Origin: Pseudomonadota bacterium
GTDB taxonomy: Bacteria; Pseudomonadota; Alphaproteobacteria; Caulobacterales; Aquidulcibacteraceae
Direction: 5' to 3'
Assembly (NCBI GenBank): GCA_023461135.1
Contig: JAEWNX010000326.1
Location: 1 to 9,153, forward strand
DNA: 9,153 bases
The notes under the pieces were generated by a model. That model did no database searches. It saw only the letters and a list, made by a program, of their open reading frames with translations, and had not been told where the DNA came from. The position numbers and the translations under genes are program-made. Positions within the stretch are counted from its first letter, which is position 1. Every line of letters starts with the position of its first letter. This document shows positions 6,207 through 9,153 of this stretch, one piece after another.

Positions 6207-7934
6207 TCAGTGCGTCGTGCGCAGATACGCGACGATCTTGTGGGCGTCGTCTTGCGTTAGGTGCGGCGGGGGCATGGTGGAGCCCTGCAGGTCGCCGCCT
6301 TCAGGGTTGGTGAGGAACGACACCATGCGGTCTTCCGTCCACGAGCCCTCGGCGGTCTGCATCGCTTGTGAGTAGGCGAAGCGGGTGGAGCCGATGTTGC
6401 GCCCGACGACGCCGTTGAGCGCCGGACCCGCGGATGCCTGGCCATTCACCGTGTGGCACGCTTGGCAGTTGCCGGCGAAGAGGCGCTCGCCTTCCTCGGC
6501 TGGGTTGGTTGCTTCATCGCGGTTCGTGCGCGCGTCGGTGATGGAGATCGTATCCGCCGCGCCTTCGTGCACTGGGCGAATGAGCACAAGGTTGCCGAGG
6601 TCAGTCAGAACCGCGATCTCGCCGTTCTGCCGGTTAATGATATCGCGCAGGCGTTCGCCCATCGGCAACGGCTCGGCGTACATGACGCGGCCGCCGTCAA
6701 GCCGCGCCACATAGAGCGAGCGGCCGCGCAGCGAGGTGATGAGCAGCGCTTGATCCCAGAACGGGAATTGCTCGGCCGACGGCTGGATGAGTTGCGAGAT
6801 GCCGATCGACGGCACGAACACATAAGCGGGCCGGTCGTAACCTTCGTGCCCGCCGTGCGTGGGATTGAGCGGCCAGTTCTCGCGGATCGGCACGTAGCGC
6901 ATGCCGTAGGTGACGTTCGGCCAACCGTAATTGCCGCCCCGTTCGAGGTGGTTGATTTCGTCGCCGCCATAGGGGCCGTGCTCGGTTTCCCAGACCTCGC
7001 CATCGCGTGCGATCAACAGTCCCTGCGGATTGCGCAAGCCCATCGCGAAATGGCGCGCGCGGCCCGTGCGCAGGTCGATCTCCAGAACCTTGCCGAGGTC
7101 CCACGCCGGGTCCTGCGGACCGTTCGGCGCTTCGGTCAGCCCCTCATACATCACCCCGTCGAACTCAAGATCGCCGACCGAGAAGAGCAGCGTGTGGTCA
7201 TCACGCAGCAGCAGACGCCCGCCGCTCTGAATGCCGACAAAGGCTGAAGGAAACTGCGAAATCGCGGTGCGCGGCGGAACGCAGGGCGTGGTGGCGTAGA
7301 CCTCTTCCCAGCCCGAACGCGGCGTCAGTGCTTCGGCGCTCGTCTCGATGCGCATGCGGCTAACCACAATATCGAAGCAGCGGCGATCCGCGTGATAGCG
7401 GTCATAGCTGGCGTAGAGATCAAATGCATGCTCACCGGCGCGGACGGCGAGCAGATCGAGGCCTCGAAAGTGGGTGTAGTCCATGGACGGAATGTTCGCC
7501 TCGCGAAGCTCCGCCGTATTCATCGGCACATCGATGCTTAGATCGCGCAGCGTGTAGTCGGGCGAGAGCGTGGAGAGATGCCCCTCCTGGTCCATGAAAA
7601 CGAAATGGCCGTCCAGCTCCTCGAGCGAGGCCATCGGACCGCCGTCGGCCACGGGGAGTTCGAGCTTTTCGAAATTGCCCTGATGGGTCTCGTAAAGCTC
7701 CCAGCGGGCCACATCGCGTTCGCCCATGGCGTGGCGGATCGGGTCGATGATGGCTGTGCGCAGCTCGTGCAGGACGCCGCTCTTGGCAACGAGAAAGCCC
7801 GCGCCGGCCCCGCCGATGAGCAGCACTGCCATGCCGATGATGACGTGGCGCGCCGCCAGACGGCTGAGCCAATCCCGCGCGCCTGTGACGAACCCGCCGC
7901 GCCGCGGCTTTGGACTTGGGTTTTCCGTGCTCAC
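6207..7934 (-). CDS. membrane-anchored PQQ-type sugar dehydrogenase-like propeller fused to cytochrome c
   Basis: A 575-residue protein with three parts. Residues ~1-30 are basic and followed by a hydrophobic helix (~30-51), an N-in/C-out anchor that puts the rest in the periplasm. The middle is a soluble aldose/glucose dehydrogenase-like beta-propeller (GSDH family): GLRNPQGL around R301, EHGPYGGDEIN with H319, and GGNYGWP. The C-terminal ~90 residues are a class I cytochrome c with haem motif CQACH at 490-494 and a probable axial Met, M554, in GSTMPPP. Family members oxidise sugars with PQQ; the attached haem would pass electrons to the respiratory chain. The N-terminal half of the propeller is divergent, and the usual H-x-G-G/S-R motif reads QSGGR (Q236 to R240), so PQQ use and sugar specificity are uncertain. 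C186 and C218 could form a disulfide. The start is GTG, directly after an in-frame TAG, with GGGGCGAG 4 nt upstream. Confidence 0.87.
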   Translation of the reverse strand: MSTENPSPKPRRGGFVTGARDWLSRLAARHVIIGMAVLLIGGAGAGFLVAKSGVLHELRTAIIDPIRHAMGERDVARWELYETHQGNFEKLELPVADGGPMASLEELDGHFVFMDQEGHLSTLSPDYTLRDLSIDVPMNTAELREANIPSMDYTHFRGLDLLAVRAGEHAFDLYASYDRYHADRRCFDIVVSRMRIETSAEALTPRSGWEEVYATTPCVPPRTAISQFPSAFVGIQSGGRLLLRDDHTLLFSVGDLEFDGVMYEGLTEAPNGPQDPAWDLGKVLEIDLRTGRARHFAMGLRNPQGLLIARDGEVWETEHGPYGGDEINHLERGGNYGWPNVTYGMRYVPIRENWPLNPTHGGHEGYDRPAYVFVPSIGISQLIQPSAEQFPFWDQALLITSLRGRSLYVARLDGGRVMYAEPLPMGERLRDIINRQNGEIAVLTDLGNLVLIRPVHEGAADTISITDARTNRDEATNPAEEGERLFAGNCQACHTVNGQASAGPALNGVVGRNIGSTRFAYSQAMQTAEGSWTEDRMVSFLTNPEGGDLQGSTMPPPHLTQDDAHKIVAYLRTTH

Positions 7935-7976
7935 CTAGCTCGCCCCGTGCAGCCGGATCATTACCACTACGCTCGC

Positions 7977-7995
7977 GAAACCGGGAACCCGTTTC
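7977..7995. repeat. imperfect inverted repeat in the divergent promoter region
   Basis: GAAAC-C-GGG-AA-CCC-GTTTC: 8 bp of dyad symmetry around a central AA, interrupted by a single extra C. Its size and place fit a dimeric regulator's operator controlling either or both divergent genes. A single short palindrome of this kind can also arise by chance in GC-rich DNA. Confidence 0.35.
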
Positions 7996-8133
7996 ACCGC
8001 AGCCGGCCTGTGCTTTTCCCAAGCAAACTCTACACCGCTCACGTTAATCATGCTGTGCGTTCGCCGACGCCTGTAGCGCGCACGCGATTGCGGGGCGCAG
8101 GCGGCGGCTGTATCGCATCAGGGATCGAGAAGC

Positions 8134-8144
8134 GGGGCCTCCCC
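8134..8144 (+). promoter_or_regulatory. small hairpin directly ahead of the amidinotransferase start
   Basis: GGGG-CCT-CCCC forms a 4-bp all-GC stem ending at the base before the ATG (8145). The GGGG is also the only purine-rich, Shine-Dalgarno-like run at useful distance, so the fold would hide it. The stem is short and the effect on translation is inference. Confidence 0.25.
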
Positions 8145-9153
8145 ATGGCAGACGCCAGCACGAAGACCGACACAGCGGCGGCGACCGAAACGCGCGTCGT
8201 CAATTCCTACAACGAGTGGGATCCGCTCGAGGAAATCATCGTCGGCGTGCTGGACGGCGCGGCCATTCTGCCGTGGGAGATTGGCCTGGATGCCGTAAAG
8301 CCGGCCGAGCATGTGCGCGCGGGCAAGCTCTACCACCGCATGTCGGGCGGCAAGCTTCTGCCGCCGGAGAGCTACGCGAAGGCCAAGGAGCAGCTCGACG
8401 GCTTTGTGAACCTGCTGGCGGGCGAGGGGGTGGTGGTGCGCCGGCCCGAGCCGATGGCGCATAACAAGCCGTTCGCGACGCCGGAATGGTCGATGCCGGG
8501 CGGCAACTGCCAGGCCAACCCCCGCGACGTGCTGATCGTGTTCGGCGACGAAATTCTCGAAGCGACGATGGCGATGCGTTCGCGTTATTTCGAGTTTTTC
8601 GCGTACCGCGACATCGTGAAGGACTATTTTAAGCGCGGCGCAAAGTGGGCGACGGCGCCCAAGCCGCGCCTCGACGACCGCAGCTACAATTACCAATACA
8701 AGCGCGGCGACGAATACGTCATCACCGAGTACGAGCCGCTGTTCGACGTCGCCGATATGGCGCGCTGCGGGCGGGATGTGTTCATCCAGCTTTCACACGT
8801 GACGAACCGGTTCGGCGTGGAATGGCTGGAGCGGCATTATCCGGACTACCGCTTCCATGTGGTCGAGTTTGTGGATGACCGCGCGCTGCACATTGACGCG
8901 ACGTTCGTGCCGCTGCGTCCGGGCCTCATCATGACGAACCCCGATCGCCCGCTGAAATACGTGCCGGACGTGCTGAAGAAGGGCGGGTGGGATTTGATCG
9001 ACGCACCGCGCTCGACTTTCCCGAAGGACGATCCGGGTTATCAGAGTTTCCTCTGGCTCTCGATGAACGTGCTCTCGCTCGACGAAAAACGCGTAGTTGT
9101 CGAAGCAGATGAAAAGCCGCTGATCGATGCGATGAAGAGCTGGGGCCTCGAAC
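8145..9153 (+). CDS. glycine amidinotransferase-like protein (AGAT/StrB/CyrA family), 3' end outside window
   Basis: 336 residues are visible, running off the right edge. The family (AGAT, StrB, CyrA) moves the amidino group of arginine to an amine acceptor through a cysteine-amidino intermediate. After a ~19-residue Ala/Thr-rich lead comes NSYNEWDPLEEIIVG (20-34), the family's opening strand. Residues I can align by eye with human AGAT: D128 in PRDVLIV (human D170), D201 in LFDVADM (D254), H249 and D251 in LHIDATF (H303, D305), R268 in NPDRP (R322), S301 (S354) and the LSMNV block. The catalytic cysteine (human C407) should fall about 17 residues beyond the window, so activity cannot be confirmed. 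A loop is 11 residues shorter than in human between D128 and D201, and pocket positions differ (R246, L248, F302 where human has N300, M302, S355). The ATG at 8145 is the only sensible start. No signal peptide; cytoplasmic. Transcribed away from the propeller-cytochrome gene. Confidence 0.92.
   Translation, partial: MADASTKTDTAAATETRVVNSYNEWDPLEEIIVGVLDGAAILPWEIGLDAVKPAEHVRAGKLYHRMSGGKLLPPESYAKAKEQLDGFVNLLAGEGVVVRRPEPMAHNKPFATPEWSMPGGNCQANPRDVLIVFGDEILEATMAMRSRYFEFFAYRDIVKDYFKRGAKWATAPKPRLDDRSYNYQYKRGDEYVITEYEPLFDVADMARCGRDVFIQLSHVTNRFGVEWLERHYPDYRFHVVEFVDDRALHIDATFVPLRPGLIMTNPDRPLKYVPDVLKKGGWDLIDAPRSTFPKDDPGYQSFLWLSMNVLSLDEKRVVVEADEKPLIDAMKSWGLE

Larger units (their letters stand above)
7935..8144. 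promoter_or_regulatory. divergent intergenic region between propeller-cytochrome and amidinotransferase genes
   Basis: This 210-nt region must hold the promoters for both outward-facing genes and contains no plausible ORF. I do not see a convincing sigma-70 pair. The best + strand candidate is TTGCGG (8088-8093) with TGTATC (8109-8114), whose 15-nt spacing is short. On the minus strand TAATGA could be a -10, with the imperfect inverted repeat (7977-7995) overlapping its -35 position. Confidence 0.45.

Noticed and set aside
6453..7247. Plus-strand open frame (264 codons) within the propeller-cytochrome gene
   Set aside because: Antisense shadow: the minus strand has the haem motif CQACH and propeller motifs in one continuous frame.

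Overview
This is a GC-rich, densely coding chromosomal segment from a Gram-negative bacterium, most likely an alphaproteobacterium. The support is indirect: an Atm1-type (HMT1-like) half-transporter, a membrane-anchored periplasmic beta-propeller dehydrogenase fused to a cytochrome c, GTG start use, and the codon style. No rRNA, tRNA or other marker fixes the taxon, so this is inference. There are no mobile elements, CRISPR arrays or RNA genes that I can see.

Layout. The left edge (1-882, +) is the 3' part of an Atm1-like ABC exporter. A 126-nt gap follows, largely filled by a 15-bp inverted repeat with a competing second stem (884-970). Next is a tightly packed + strand operon: a GcvT-like, folate-binding aminomethyltransferase-family protein (1009-2214), a PYROXD2/phytoene-desaturase-like flavoprotein (2216-3799; 1-nt gap) and a second, divergent paralogue (3799-5295; TGATG overlap). 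It meets two minus-strand genes tail to tail across 15 nt: a 2-oxoglutarate/Fe(II) oxygenase-like protein (5311-6114) lying downstream of a PQQ-type sugar dehydrogenase-like propeller with a C-terminal haem c domain (6207-7934). A 210-nt divergent intergenic region (7935-8144) separates these from a + strand glycine amidinotransferase-like gene (8145 to the right edge), which is cut before its catalytic cysteine.

How the genes may work together (inference). A flavoprotein beside a stand-alone T-protein-like folate enzyme recalls a split version of the dimethylglycine/sarcosine dehydrogenases. In those enzymes an FAD domain oxidises an N-methyl amine and a GcvT-like domain captures the one-carbon unit on tetrahydrofolate. 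With an amidinotransferase, an Fe/2OG oxygenase and a periplasmic electron-transferring dehydrogenase alongside, the locus could make or break down a guanidino- or N-methyl-amino compound. No substrate can be read from the sequence. The most informative clues are the active-site substitutions in the amidinotransferase and the tandem flavoprotein pair.
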